Shown in pieces: positions 1 through 6,001 of a DNA stretch of 9,847 nt; the first letter of the stretch is position 1, and every line of letters starts with the position of its first letter. The translations under genes were made by a program, and so were the position numbers. The notes under the pieces were generated by a model, which worked only from the letters and a program-made list of their open reading frames with translations, was not told where the DNA came from and ran no database searches. The stretch spans positions 1-9,847 of the forward strand of contig CAZJOD010000135.1 in the NCBI GenBank assembly GCA_964547525.1, read 5' to 3'. Origin of the DNA: CAZJOD01 sp964547525 (GTDB lineage: Bacteria > Bacillota > Clostridia > JAAYHZ01).

Positions 1-240
1 GATTACGGGTACAAATTCCTACCGCTGATACGGGAATTTGGGTTTGCTGATAAGAAAAATATGCATATAAACATTGATGATATTGTTTTGGCGATAATAC
101 CTTTAAATGAAGATATTGAATATAATATCACCTCATTACAGGACATATTTTTTAAAAACATAAAAAGCAAGGGTAAAGGGATATTGGATTTTACCGGTGT
201 CAATCCGATATTCACACCTTATGTGCAAGTAACAGATTAA
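1..240 (+). CDS. Probable cell division protein DivIB/FtsQ, C-terminal end (partial)
   Basis: An open frame enters from the left edge and ends at TAA 238-240, giving the last 79 residues of a protein whose start lies outside the window. The visible part reads like the C-terminal end of the beta domain of DivIB/FtsQ. A short strand (NIDDIVLAIIPLNEDIEYNI) is followed by a helix (SLQDIFFKNIKSKGKG) and a final strand ILDFTGVNPIFTPYV. This resembles the FtsQ pattern 'IxLGxxENIxYKIxxLxxIL...KGxxxIDLxxxxPxFxP'. DivIB/FtsQ is a bitopic membrane protein of the divisome that acts with FtsL and DivIC outside the cytoplasm, and divIB commonly lies just upstream of ftsA/ftsZ. The family call rests on this pattern and on position, not on a unique motif, so it is tentative. 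The frame itself is solid. Confidence 0.55.
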   Translation, partial: DYGYKFLPLIREFGFADKKNMHINIDDIVLAIIPLNEDIEYNITSLQDIFFKNIKSKGKGILDFTGVNPIFTPYVQVTD

Positions 241-259
241 ATTTAAAAGGAATTTTCAA

Positions 260-300
260 CAATATATTGTACCGGTTTAAAAAATCGGTACAATATATTG
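260..300. repeat. Perfect 15-bp inverted repeat after the divIB-like gene
   Basis: The arm 260-274 (CAATATATTGTACCG) is the exact reverse complement of 286-300, separated by an 11-base A/T-rich spacer. In RNA the stem would be long but weak in G+C. No U-run follows directly; the nearest T7 run is at 313-319, 12 bases beyond the stem. It may act as an inefficient terminator or RNA processing site between the upstream division genes and the ftsA-like gene, or as a binding site for a dimeric protein. Confidence 0.7.
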
Positions 301-330
301 AAAAAAATAAAGTTTTTTTCTCATAATCTA

Positions 331-359
331 TTGAATTCGTAAAATAAAAAAGTTATTAT
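331..359 (+). promoter_or_regulatory. Sigma-A-type promoter for the ftsA-like gene
   Basis: TTGAAT (331-336) and TATTAT (354-359) are separated by 17 bases, close to the vegetative consensus. Transcription would start near 366 and give a leader of about 70 bases before the TTG start at 436. In A/T-rich DNA such boxes arise by chance, but the spacing and location support it. Confidence 0.55.
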
Positions 360-377
360 ATATTTATATCCAATTAA

Positions 378-408
378 GATAATACATTTTTTATATTTAT
401 GTATTATT
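378..408 (+). other. Leader hairpin upstream of the ftsA-like gene
   Basis: ATAATACAT (379-387) pairs with ATGTATTAT (399-407) across an 11-base loop, with one more G-U pair outside. It lies inside the predicted leader of the ftsA-like mRNA and ends 15 bases before the Shine-Dalgarno. It contains almost only A-T pairs, so it is thermodynamically weak. Any effect on mRNA stability or translation is a guess. Confidence 0.4.
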
Positions 409-435
409 AAATATACGGAAGATGGAGAGGATATT

Positions 436-1656
436 TTGACAATTGATATAGCCGCTATTGATTTTACGTCAAGCAATTTAAATATATGTACAGGTAATGT
501 TAATAAAGCCGGTCAAGTACAATCAAAAGTTAATTATACAGTGGAATGCAACGGTATTAAAAAAGGCATCGTTCAAGATATCGATACTGTATCGGATGTA
601 TTATATAATTCTTTGAAATACATAAAAACAGAACACGGTATTGGAATAAAATCCGCTTACATAAGCGTTCCGGGTTATAAGTGCATTGTCAACCATAATT
701 CGGTAAGAGAAAACGTATATAAACAAACTGTTGATGAGGAATGCTTACAAAGTATAAAAAATAAACTGTTATCAGTAAATAAAACCGACAACTATGTTGT
801 TGCGGATATTGCCGTAACAAAGTTCTTGTTAGATAACAACATGGAAGTAAGAGATCCCTTTGGTAAAAATGCAAACACTCTTTCCGCGTCAGCAAATGTT
901 ATATCTATAAGTAAAGATTATTTATCTATATTAGTGAAGTTGTTTGAAAATGTCGGATTAAATATGGACGGGATAATTATGAATACATTGAGCGGTTTAT
1001 CAATGTTGCCGACTTCGGATAGCGAAAGATCCAATATAATCATTATTAACATTTCATGGGAAATAACAGACATTACAGTATGTCGTTGTGGTAAGATTAT
1101 TTATACGGACACAATTCATGCCGGTGCTAAAAATATAATAAAGGATGTTTCCATCGGGTTGAACATAAACTTTGAAGAGGCGGAAAATATGCTAAATAAT
1201 TATCCAATAGCCGATACACAATACATAAAAAATGATTTTGAAACTACAGTTAAAACATCAGAGAACGAGACCATAACTTTTTTATTATCTGATATGATCA
1301 TGTTTGTGAAGGATCGTATTTATGATATTTATGAAATATGTATGGACAAGCTGTTTAAACAAGGTATAAATTTCAATGATTGTTATAATGTTTGTGTATA
1401 TGGGTCTGACATCGAAAGGTATACAGGTTATAACGATCTTGCTCAAGAAACATTTAAAACGGGCATTAAAAAAATACCATATGCTTTTTTTGAAGTTGAA
1501 GATATTCGATTTGGAACATGTGCCGGAATAATACGTTATATTTCCCACCATCCTCTACTAAAAAAAGAAAGCGAGATTGTGTTTAAAAATACCGGTAGAG
1601 AAAATAAAAAAGATATTATATTTAAAAAATTTCTTCGATTCATGAAAATTGATTGA
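436..1656 (+). CDS. ftsA: FtsA-like cell division protein with degenerate nucleotide-binding motifs
   Basis: A 406-residue actin-like protein of usual FtsA length. FtsA tethers FtsZ filaments to the membrane and recruits the divisome. Family landmarks are GIKKGIVQDID (40-50), the strand SAYISVPGYKCIV (73-85), RDPFGKNANTLSASANVI (139-156) and AGAKNIIKDVSIGLNINFEEAE (229-250). The C-terminal helix KKDIIFKKFLRFMKID resembles the FtsA membrane-targeting tail. The ATP pocket is altered: phosphate-1 reads AIDFTSSNL rather than LDxGTSK, phosphate-2 reads INISWEITD (204-212) rather than VDIGGGTTD, and the adenosine motif reads VYGSDIERYTG (321-331) rather than TGGxxxxxG. The TTG start at 436 is preceded by GGAGAGG (424-430) at good spacing. 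It lies 97 bases upstream of ftsZ. Assignment to the FtsA family is firm. ATP binding is doubtful, so it may be a structural or sporulation-specialised relative. Confidence 0.82.
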   Translation: MTIDIAAIDFTSSNLNICTGNVNKAGQVQSKVNYTVECNGIKKGIVQDIDTVSDVLYNSLKYIKTEHGIGIKSAYISVPGYKCIVNHNSVRENVYKQTVDEECLQSIKNKLLSVNKTDNYVVADIAVTKFLLDNNMEVRDPFGKNANTLSASANVISISKDYLSILVKLFENVGLNMDGIIMNTLSGLSMLPTSDSERSNIIIINISWEITDITVCRCGKIIYTDTIHAGAKNIIKDVSIGLNINFEEAENMLNNYPIADTQYIKNDFETTVKTSENETITFLLSDMIMFVKDRIYDIYEICMDKLFKQGINFNDCYNVCVYGSDIERYTGYNDLAQETFKTGIKKIPYAFFEVEDIRFGTCAGIIRYISHHPLLKKESEIVFKNTGRENKKDIIFKKFLRFMKID

Positions 1657-1682
1657 TTTTTAACAAATTTTAAAGTTATAAT
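1653..1682 (+). promoter_or_regulatory. Sigma-A-type promoter for ftsZ
   Basis: TTGATT (1653-1658, overlapping the stop of the ftsA-like gene) and a perfect TATAAT (1677-1682) are 18 bases apart. Transcription would begin near 1689, giving a leader of about 65 bases. It would let ftsZ be expressed separately from the gene upstream. Confidence 0.55.
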
Positions 1683-1753
1683 CTAATAAAGGTTATAAAG
1701 AAATCACAAATTTTCATTAATATTTAGGAAGAAAAAGAAAAGGAGGAGTATAA

Positions 1754-2905
1754 GTGCTTGAGTTTGATTTTGATATGGAACGTTTTGCTCAAATTAAGGT
1801 TGTTGGTGTTGGGGGCGGTGGAAACAATGCGGTAAATAGAATGATCGACATGGGACTCCAAGGTGTTGAATTTATAGCAATAAATACAGACAAACAATCT
1901 CTAATGCAATCGAAAGCCAATACTAAGATACAAATTGGAGATAAACTAACAAAAGGTCTCGGAGCCGGTGCTAATCCTGAAATTGGCGAAAAATCCGCAG
2001 AAGAAAGTAGAGAAGAAATTGCACAAGCTATAAAAGGAACCGATTTGGTTTTTGTAACTGCGGGAATGGGGGGAGGAACCGGTACGGGAGCAATACCTGT
2101 TATTGCACAAATTGCCAAAGAAATGGATATATTAACTGTGGCTGTTGTGACAAAACCTTTCACGTTTGAAGGTAGAAAACGGAAGTTGAACGCTGATATC
2201 GGTTTGGAAAAATTAACCGAGTCTGTCGATACGTTAATAACAATCCCAAATGACAGATTACTTCAGATTTCAGATAAGAAGACTTCAATAATTGATGCGT
2301 TTAAAATGGCTGATGATATATTAAGACAAGGTGTTCAGAGTATATCCGATTTGATTGCCGTTCCCGGACTGGTTAATCTTGATTTATCAGATGTAAAAAC
2401 TATTATGAAATCTTCAGGAATTGCTCACATGGGTATAGGTCGTGCCTCCGGTGATAATCGTGCGGAAAAAGCCGTAAAAACAGCAATAGAAAGTCCTCTT
2501 TTAGAAACATCAATAACAGGAGCCACAAGAGTGTTAATTAATATTTCCGGTGGACCCGAACTTGGCTTGAACGAAGTTTACGAAGCCTCGGAGCATATAT
2601 ATAAAATGGTTGATCCTGAAGCTAATATTATTTGGGGAGCAGGTATAAACGAAAGTTTAGGTGACGATGTAGCCATAACGGTAATTGCCACAGGTTTTGA
2701 TCAAGTTAAAAATGATAATATATTTATTAATAAAGATCAACATATTCCGGAAGAAAAACAACAAAAGCAACAACAGCAAGCCGAACCTGCCAAACCTAAG
2801 CAAACTCAGCAACCGCAAAAAGAATTTACTCAAATAAAAACACCTACATATAACGACAGTGAACTGGAGATTCCTCCGTTTTTAAGAAATACTCGTAAGA
2901 GATAG
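1754..2905 (+). CDS. ftsZ: Cell division GTPase FtsZ
   Basis: A tubulin-like GTPase of 383 residues that polymerises at mid-cell, and at polar sites during sporulation, to form the Z ring. Visible motifs are the nucleotide-binding loop GVGGGGNNAVNRM (18-30), INTDKQSL (43-50), the tubulin signature AGMGGGTGTGAIPVI (103-117) and PNDRLL (165-170). The synergy loop GLVNLDLSDVKTIM (205-218) keeps both aspartates needed to hydrolyse GTP on the neighbouring subunit. A Gln/Lys-rich disordered linker (about 332-360) leads to the conserved C-terminal peptide LEIPPFLRNTRKR, which binds FtsA and other partners. The GTG start follows AGGAGG (1741-1746) by seven bases. Small departures are GAIPV for the common GAAPV and NLDLSDV for NxDFADV. 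The gene is followed by its own terminator, so it is separated from the spoIIGA unit. Confidence 0.98.
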   Translation: MLEFDFDMERFAQIKVVGVGGGGNNAVNRMIDMGLQGVEFIAINTDKQSLMQSKANTKIQIGDKLTKGLGAGANPEIGEKSAEESREEIAQAIKGTDLVFVTAGMGGGTGTGAIPVIAQIAKEMDILTVAVVTKPFTFEGRKRKLNADIGLEKLTESVDTLITIPNDRLLQISDKKTSIIDAFKMADDILRQGVQSISDLIAVPGLVNLDLSDVKTIMKSSGIAHMGIGRASGDNRAEKAVKTAIESPLLETSITGATRVLINISGGPELGLNEVYEASEHIYKMVDPEANIIWGAGINESLGDDVAITVIATGFDQVKNDNIFINKDQHIPEEKQQKQQQQAEPAKPKQTQQPQKEFTQIKTPTYNDSELEIPPFLRNTRKR

Positions 2906-2947
2906 ATTTAAAATTATATCAAGTTATAAAAATGTATCCTATTTAAT

Positions 2948-2984
2948 AAACTCGGGAAAATATATCCCGGGTTTTATTTTTTTA
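2948..2984 (+). terminator. Intrinsic terminator after ftsZ
   Basis: The stem 2948-2957 (AAACTCGGGA) pairs with 2965-2974 (TCCCGGGTTT), with one T-G wobble and a 7-base loop. It is followed by a T-rich tract to 2984. It separates ftsZ from the sporulation genes. Confidence 0.9.
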
Positions 2985-2996
2985 TTAAAACTAAAT

Positions 2997-3061
2997 AATA
3001 GATTCTATTGTAAAAACGTTATTTCTGCAATAAAGTTTATTTTTCAGAATCTATTTATAAT
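2997..3061 (+). promoter_or_regulatory. Candidate control region of spoIIGA: inverted repeat plus -10 box
   Basis: AATAGATTCT (2997-3006) is exactly complementary to AGAATCTATT (3046-3055), 39 bases apart. The right arm abuts a perfect -10 box TATAAT (3056-3061), which lies about 77 bases upstream of spoIIGA. No good -35 is present at 17 bases or at the 22-base spacing known for the Spo0A-dependent spoIIG promoter of B. subtilis. That absence fits an activator-dependent promoter. Activation by phosphorylated Spo0A is expected from the family, but no clear 0A box was found. Confidence 0.4.
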
Positions 3062-3137
3062 AAGGGGAAATTATACAGGTAATATTTACTATGATAAAAT
3101 GTAAACAGATATTCAAACGGTTTACAGGAGATATTCA

Positions 3138-3980
3138 GTGACTTTATATATAGATATGGTGTTCATCGAGAACTTTGTTATAAATTTTTTTCTGCTTCAA
3201 GCTGTAACTATCATTTTAAGATTAAAAATCAAAAATATTAGGTTGTTAATCAGCTCAATGATAGGAGGTTTGTATGTAATTGCGATGATCGTATGGCCTA
3301 ATAGACTTTATTCACTTTTTATATCCAAAATAGTTTTATCGGGTCTTATGATATTGGTGTCATTTAGTAAAGAGTCAATGCTGACAATGATAAAAGCTTA
3401 TATTTTATTTATATTATCTTCATTCGTTCTAGGAGGTATAATTCTGGCATTTTCCGGAACTGTTAACAATATGGGTTTGGTTTCTATTAAAAGTATAGTG
3501 TTTTCTGTATTATTATTGCTAATTATTTTTTCACTTTTAAGGGAATTAATTATGAAAAAATATAAGAATTGTGATTACAAGATTAAGATATATTTTCTAG
3601 AGAAGTCCATAACCATACCGGCCTTAGTGGATACCGGGAATTTTCTAACCGAACCCATATCAAAAACTCCGGTAATAATCGTTGAAACTCCTGTTTTAGA
3701 AGATTTTTTACCTGATGATATATATAAGGTATTAAATAAAGGAGAGTGGTATGAGAATAACTCGAATCAAGACAAATGGACAGCAAAAATTCGATATATT
3801 CCATATAACACTATAGATAATGAAAATAAATTAATGGCAGGATTTGAACCGGATTATGTAGAAATATGGGGAGGTGATCTACCGGAAATCAGAAAAAAAG
3901 CGGTAATCGGAATGTGCAATAACGCTTTAAATAAAAATAAGTCTTTTAAAGCGTTGATAAATCCGGCCTTAATGGACTAA
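3138..3980 (+). CDS. spoIIGA: Sporulation sigma-E factor processing peptidase SpoIIGA
   Basis: A 280-residue membrane-embedded aspartic protease that removes the pro-sequence of sigma E in the mother cell after SpoIIR signals from the forespore. The N-terminal half has about five hydrophobic segments (roughly residues 4-27, 36-53, 57-76, 84-106 and 115-136). The cytoplasmic C-terminal half carries the catalytic motif ALVDTGNFLTEPI (162-174) with D165, followed by SKTPVIIVE. This matches the DTGNxLxDPxxKxPV pattern of the family, with Glu in the place usually taken by Asp. The GTG start is chosen because CAGGAG (3125-3130) sits seven bases upstream and the frame opens directly into the first membrane segment. 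It lies 30 bases before sigE, its substrate, and is almost certainly co-transcribed with it. It is slightly shorter than the B. subtilis protein (about 309 residues). Confidence 0.96.
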   Translation: MTLYIDMVFIENFVINFFLLQAVTIILRLKIKNIRLLISSMIGGLYVIAMIVWPNRLYSLFISKIVLSGLMILVSFSKESMLTMIKAYILFILSSFVLGGIILAFSGTVNNMGLVSIKSIVFSVLLLLIIFSLLRELIMKKYKNCDYKIKIYFLEKSITIPALVDTGNFLTEPISKTPVIIVETPVLEDFLPDDIYKVLNKGEWYENNSNQDKWTAKIRYIPYNTIDNENKLMAGFEPDYVEIWGGDLPEIRKKAVIGMCNNALNKNKSFKALINPALMD

Positions 3981-4010
3981 GTGTATAAATAATGAAAGGA
4001 AGGCAAATAT

Positions 4011-4715
4011 ATGATCTTTAAAATTATTGATTTTATTAAGAAACTATTTACAAAATGCAAAGAAGCATTTATTCATTATCTAAATGGAAATGAAATTCTA
4101 CCCCCCCCTCTTACAAAAGAAGAAGAACAAGACCTTATAAACAACATTAACGATGAAAAAGGTGAGTCGAGAAAAATTTTAATTGAAAGAAATCTTAGAC
4201 TGGTTGTATATATTGCAGGTAAATTTGATAACAGTGGAGTTAATATAGAGGATTTAATATCTATCGGCAGTATCGGTTTAATTAAAGCGGTCAATACATT
4301 TGACCCTGACAAAAATATTAAATTGGCTACATATGCATCGCGTTGCATTGAAAATGAAATATTAATGTTTTTAAGAAGAAATAATAAAACAAAAGCAAAC
4401 ATTTCAATAGATGAACCTTTAAATGTGGATTGGGACGGAAACGAATTGCTTTTATCGGATATACTAGGAACTGAAAACGATATTATTTCAAAAAATATTG
4501 ACAGTGAAACCGATATTCAGCTTTTAAAACAAGCTTTAGGAAAGCTTAGTGACAGAGAAAGAACTATAATGGAATTAAGATATGGTTTAACTGTTCAAGG
4601 CGAAAGGACACAAAAGGAAGTTGCCGACATGATGGGAATATCTCAATCATACATATCCAGACTTGAAAAAAGGATAATAATGCGGTTAAAAAAAGAAATC
4701 GTCAAGTTAGTATAA
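4011..4715 (+). CDS. sigE: RNA polymerase sporulation sigma factor sigma E (pro-form)
   Basis: The early mother-cell sigma factor, 234 residues, made as an inactive membrane-associated precursor. The first 25-30 residues form an amphipathic, basic pro-sequence (MIFKIIDFIKKLFTKCK) that ends in HYLNGNEILPPPLTKEEE. This matches the family's SpoIIGA cleavage region. Region 2 includes RNLRLVVYIAGKF (60-72), EDLISIGSIGLIKAV (80-94) and FDPDKNIKLATYASRCIENEI (97-117). The motif SIDEPLNVDWDGNELLLSD (132-150) is typical of sigma E. Region 4 ends in a helix-turn-helix (TQKEVADMMGISQSYISRLE, 200-219). The ATG at 4011 follows AAGGAAGG (3996-4003) by seven bases. A run of eight C (4101-4108) encodes the PPP just after the pro-sequence and is unusual in this A/T-rich DNA. 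The gene is co-transcribed with spoIIGA, 30 bases upstream. Confidence 0.97.
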   Translation: MIFKIIDFIKKLFTKCKEAFIHYLNGNEILPPPLTKEEEQDLINNINDEKGESRKILIERNLRLVVYIAGKFDNSGVNIEDLISIGSIGLIKAVNTFDPDKNIKLATYASRCIENEILMFLRRNNKTKANISIDEPLNVDWDGNELLLSDILGTENDIISKNIDSETDIQLLKQALGKLSDRERTIMELRYGLTVQGERTQKEVADMMGISQSYISRLEKRIIMRLKKEIVKLV

Positions 4716-4719
4716 TTTA

Positions 4720-4789
4720 AAACCTCCAAGGAAATAATGTGAGTGTAAGTAAAATTCACACTTAATACAAAATATATTTTTGGAGGATT
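4720..4789 (+). promoter_or_regulatory. RNA hairpin that can hide the sigG ribosome binding site
   Basis: CCTCCAA (4723-4729) is the exact complement of TTGGAGG (4780-4786), which contains the sigG Shine-Dalgarno. A further G-U pair inside and two A-U pairs outside a mismatch extend the stem. The enclosed loop can form its own smaller stem (4740-4746 with 4758-4764). Only transcripts that read through from spoIIGA-sigE would carry the upstream arm. A transcript starting inside the gap would leave the site free. A comparable arrangement is described for B. subtilis sigG. No unambiguous sigma-F-type promoter could be picked in the gap; GTGTA (4743-4747) is a weak -35 candidate. Confidence 0.6.
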
Positions 4790-4794
4790 AAAAC

Positions 4795-5568
4795 ATGCCG
4801 GTAAATAAGGTTGAAATTTGTGGTGTTAATACTTCTAAACTACCGGTATTAACCGACGAAGAAAAACGCGAACTATTGGTCAAGATCAAAAAAGGCGATC
4901 ACAAAGCCAGAGAGCAATTTATAGGCGGCAACCTGAAACTAGTTTTAAGTGTCATACAAAAATTCAACAATAGAGGTGAGCATCCGGATGATTTATTCCA
5001 AGTTGGCTGTATAGGTTTAATTAAATCCATAGATAATTTTAATATGGAATTAAATGTAAAATTCTCAACTTATGCCGTACCCATGATAATAGGTGAAATT
5101 AGAAGATATTTACGGGATAATAACCCTATAAGAGTCAGCAGATCGTTACGAGATACGGCCTATAGAGCTTTAAAAGTAAAAGAACAGCTGATAGCAAAAA
5201 ACAACAACGAACCTACAATTTCAGAAATAGCAAAAGAAATGAATATGGAAAAAGAAGAAGTGGTAATGGCCATAGAAGCCATACAAGAACCTATATCACT
5301 TTTTGAAACCGTGTACCAAGACGGTGGAGATGCCATTTTGGTAATGGATCAGGTTAAAGATGAAAAGAATAATGATGTTGGTTGGATAAAAAAGATATCT
5401 CTAAAAGAAGCTGTAAGTAAATTAAATGAAAGAGAGAAACAAATTGTAAATATGAGGTTTTTTCAGGGAAGAACCCAGATGGAAGTCGCAAACGAGATCG
5501 GCATATCACAAGCTCAAGTATCAAGATTGGAAAAAAATGCACTTAACAGTATGAGGAAATATGTTTAA
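4795..5568 (+). CDS. sigG: RNA polymerase sporulation sigma factor sigma G
   Basis: The late forespore-specific sigma factor, 257 residues (B. subtilis about 260). The N-terminus NKVEICGVNTSKLPVLT (4-20) is the hallmark that separates sigma G from sigma F and B. Region 2 follows (GGNLKLVLSVIQKFNNRGE, 44-62; DDLFQVGCIGLIKSIDNF, 65-82; VKFSTYAVPMIIGEIRRYLRD, 88-108). Region 3 spans PIRVSRSLRDTAYRAL to EEVVMAIEAIQEPISL. The region 4 helix-turn-helix is TQMEVANEIGISQAQVSRLE (227-246). The ATG follows TTGGAGG (4780-4786) by eight bases. It lies 79 bases after sigE, the same order as in Bacillus and Clostridia. Translation from the long spoIIG transcript may be limited by the upstream hairpin. The residue aligned with B. 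subtilis Asn45, which is important for the anti-sigma factor Gin/CsfB, is Gly44 here. Confidence 0.97.
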   Translation: MPVNKVEICGVNTSKLPVLTDEEKRELLVKIKKGDHKAREQFIGGNLKLVLSVIQKFNNRGEHPDDLFQVGCIGLIKSIDNFNMELNVKFSTYAVPMIIGEIRRYLRDNNPIRVSRSLRDTAYRALKVKEQLIAKNNNEPTISEIAKEMNMEKEEVVMAIEAIQEPISLFETVYQDGGDAILVMDQVKDEKNNDVGWIKKISLKEAVSKLNEREKQIVNMRFFQGRTQMEVANEIGISQAQVSRLEKNALNSMRKYV

Positions 5569-5618
5569 GTTCAGATGAATTTCATTACAAAATTATAACT
5601 ATTTATAAAAACCGGGCA

Positions 5619-5648
5619 TTTACTTTTGTTTTGCTGCATATATATAGT
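5619..5648 (+). promoter_or_regulatory. Weak candidate promoter for ylmC
   Basis: TTTACT (5619-5624) and TATAGT (5643-5648) are separated by 18 bases and would start transcription near 5655, only about 19 bases before the ylmC ATG. The match is imperfect. A sporulation sigma factor could equally be responsible, or the gene could be read from upstream. Confidence 0.3.
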
Positions 5649-5673
5649 AAGAATAACTTTGATTGTTATTATT

Positions 5674-5925
5674 ATGATAAGAATTTGGGATTTAAAGCAA
5701 AAAGAAATTATAAATATTTCGAACGGTAAAAAACTCGGTTTTCCGAAAGATCTTGAAGTTGATCCTGAAACAGGGAAGGTATCAACTGTAATAATTCCAT
5801 ACGGTAGGACATTTTCAAACATTTGGATACAAGAAAAAGAATTGATCATACCTTGGAATTATATTGTCAAAATCGGTATTGATGTTATATTGGTTGATAT
5901 TGATGAGAAAACTGTACATGATTAA
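5674..5925 (+). CDS. ylmC: YlmC/YmxH family sporulation protein (PRC-barrel-like)
   Basis: A small soluble protein of 83 residues if started at ATG 5674. It matches the YlmC/YmxH family (usually about 80-90 residues): MIRIWDLKQKEIINISNGKK, then LGFPKDLEVDPETGKVSTVIIP and ELIIPWNYIVKIGIDVILVD. The family has a PRC-barrel-type fold. It lies near sigE/sigG in Clostridia and Bacillus and is expressed in sporulation, but its biochemical role is not established. The frame is open further upstream to a TTG at 5626. The added residues are a hydrophobic stretch not expected in the family, so the internal ATG is preferred. Neither start has a recognisable Shine-Dalgarno, which is odd next to the strong sites of its neighbours. 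It lies 105 bases after sigG. Confidence 0.85.
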   Translation: MIRIWDLKQKEIINISNGKKLGFPKDLEVDPETGKVSTVIIPYGRTFSNIWIQEKELIIPWNYIVKIGIDVILVDIDEKTVHD

Positions 5926-5927
5926 GA

Positions 5928-5947
5928 ATAAGCATTTTCCTGCTTAT
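5928..5947 (+). other. Small hairpin just after ylmC
   Basis: ATAAGCA (5928-5934) pairs with TGCTTAT (5941-5947) across a 6-base loop, starting three bases after the ylmC stop. The stem is short and weak, and the nearest T-run (5965-5970) is 17 bases further on. It is a poor terminator candidate and may only stabilise the 3' end. Confidence 0.35.
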
Positions 5948-6001
5948 ATGTAATAATTGAAATATTTTTTAATATATATTAAATGTATTTATATTTAATA
6001 G

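Noticed and set aside
3..215. Minus-strand open frame of 70 codons at the left edge
   Set aside because: It lies wholly opposite the divIB-like frame, has no ribosome binding site and looks like a shadow of low-complexity A/T-rich coding DNA.
1789..2163. Minus-strand open frame of 124 codons inside ftsZ
   Set aside because: Its Pro/Ala-rich product mirrors the Gly-rich codons of the FtsZ signature on the other strand. There is no start signal and it lies entirely within a certain gene.
3041..3051. Possible Spo0A box (TTTTTCAGAAT) upstream of spoIIGA
   Set aside because: Three mismatches in the core of the 0A consensus, and the position is too close to the -10 box.
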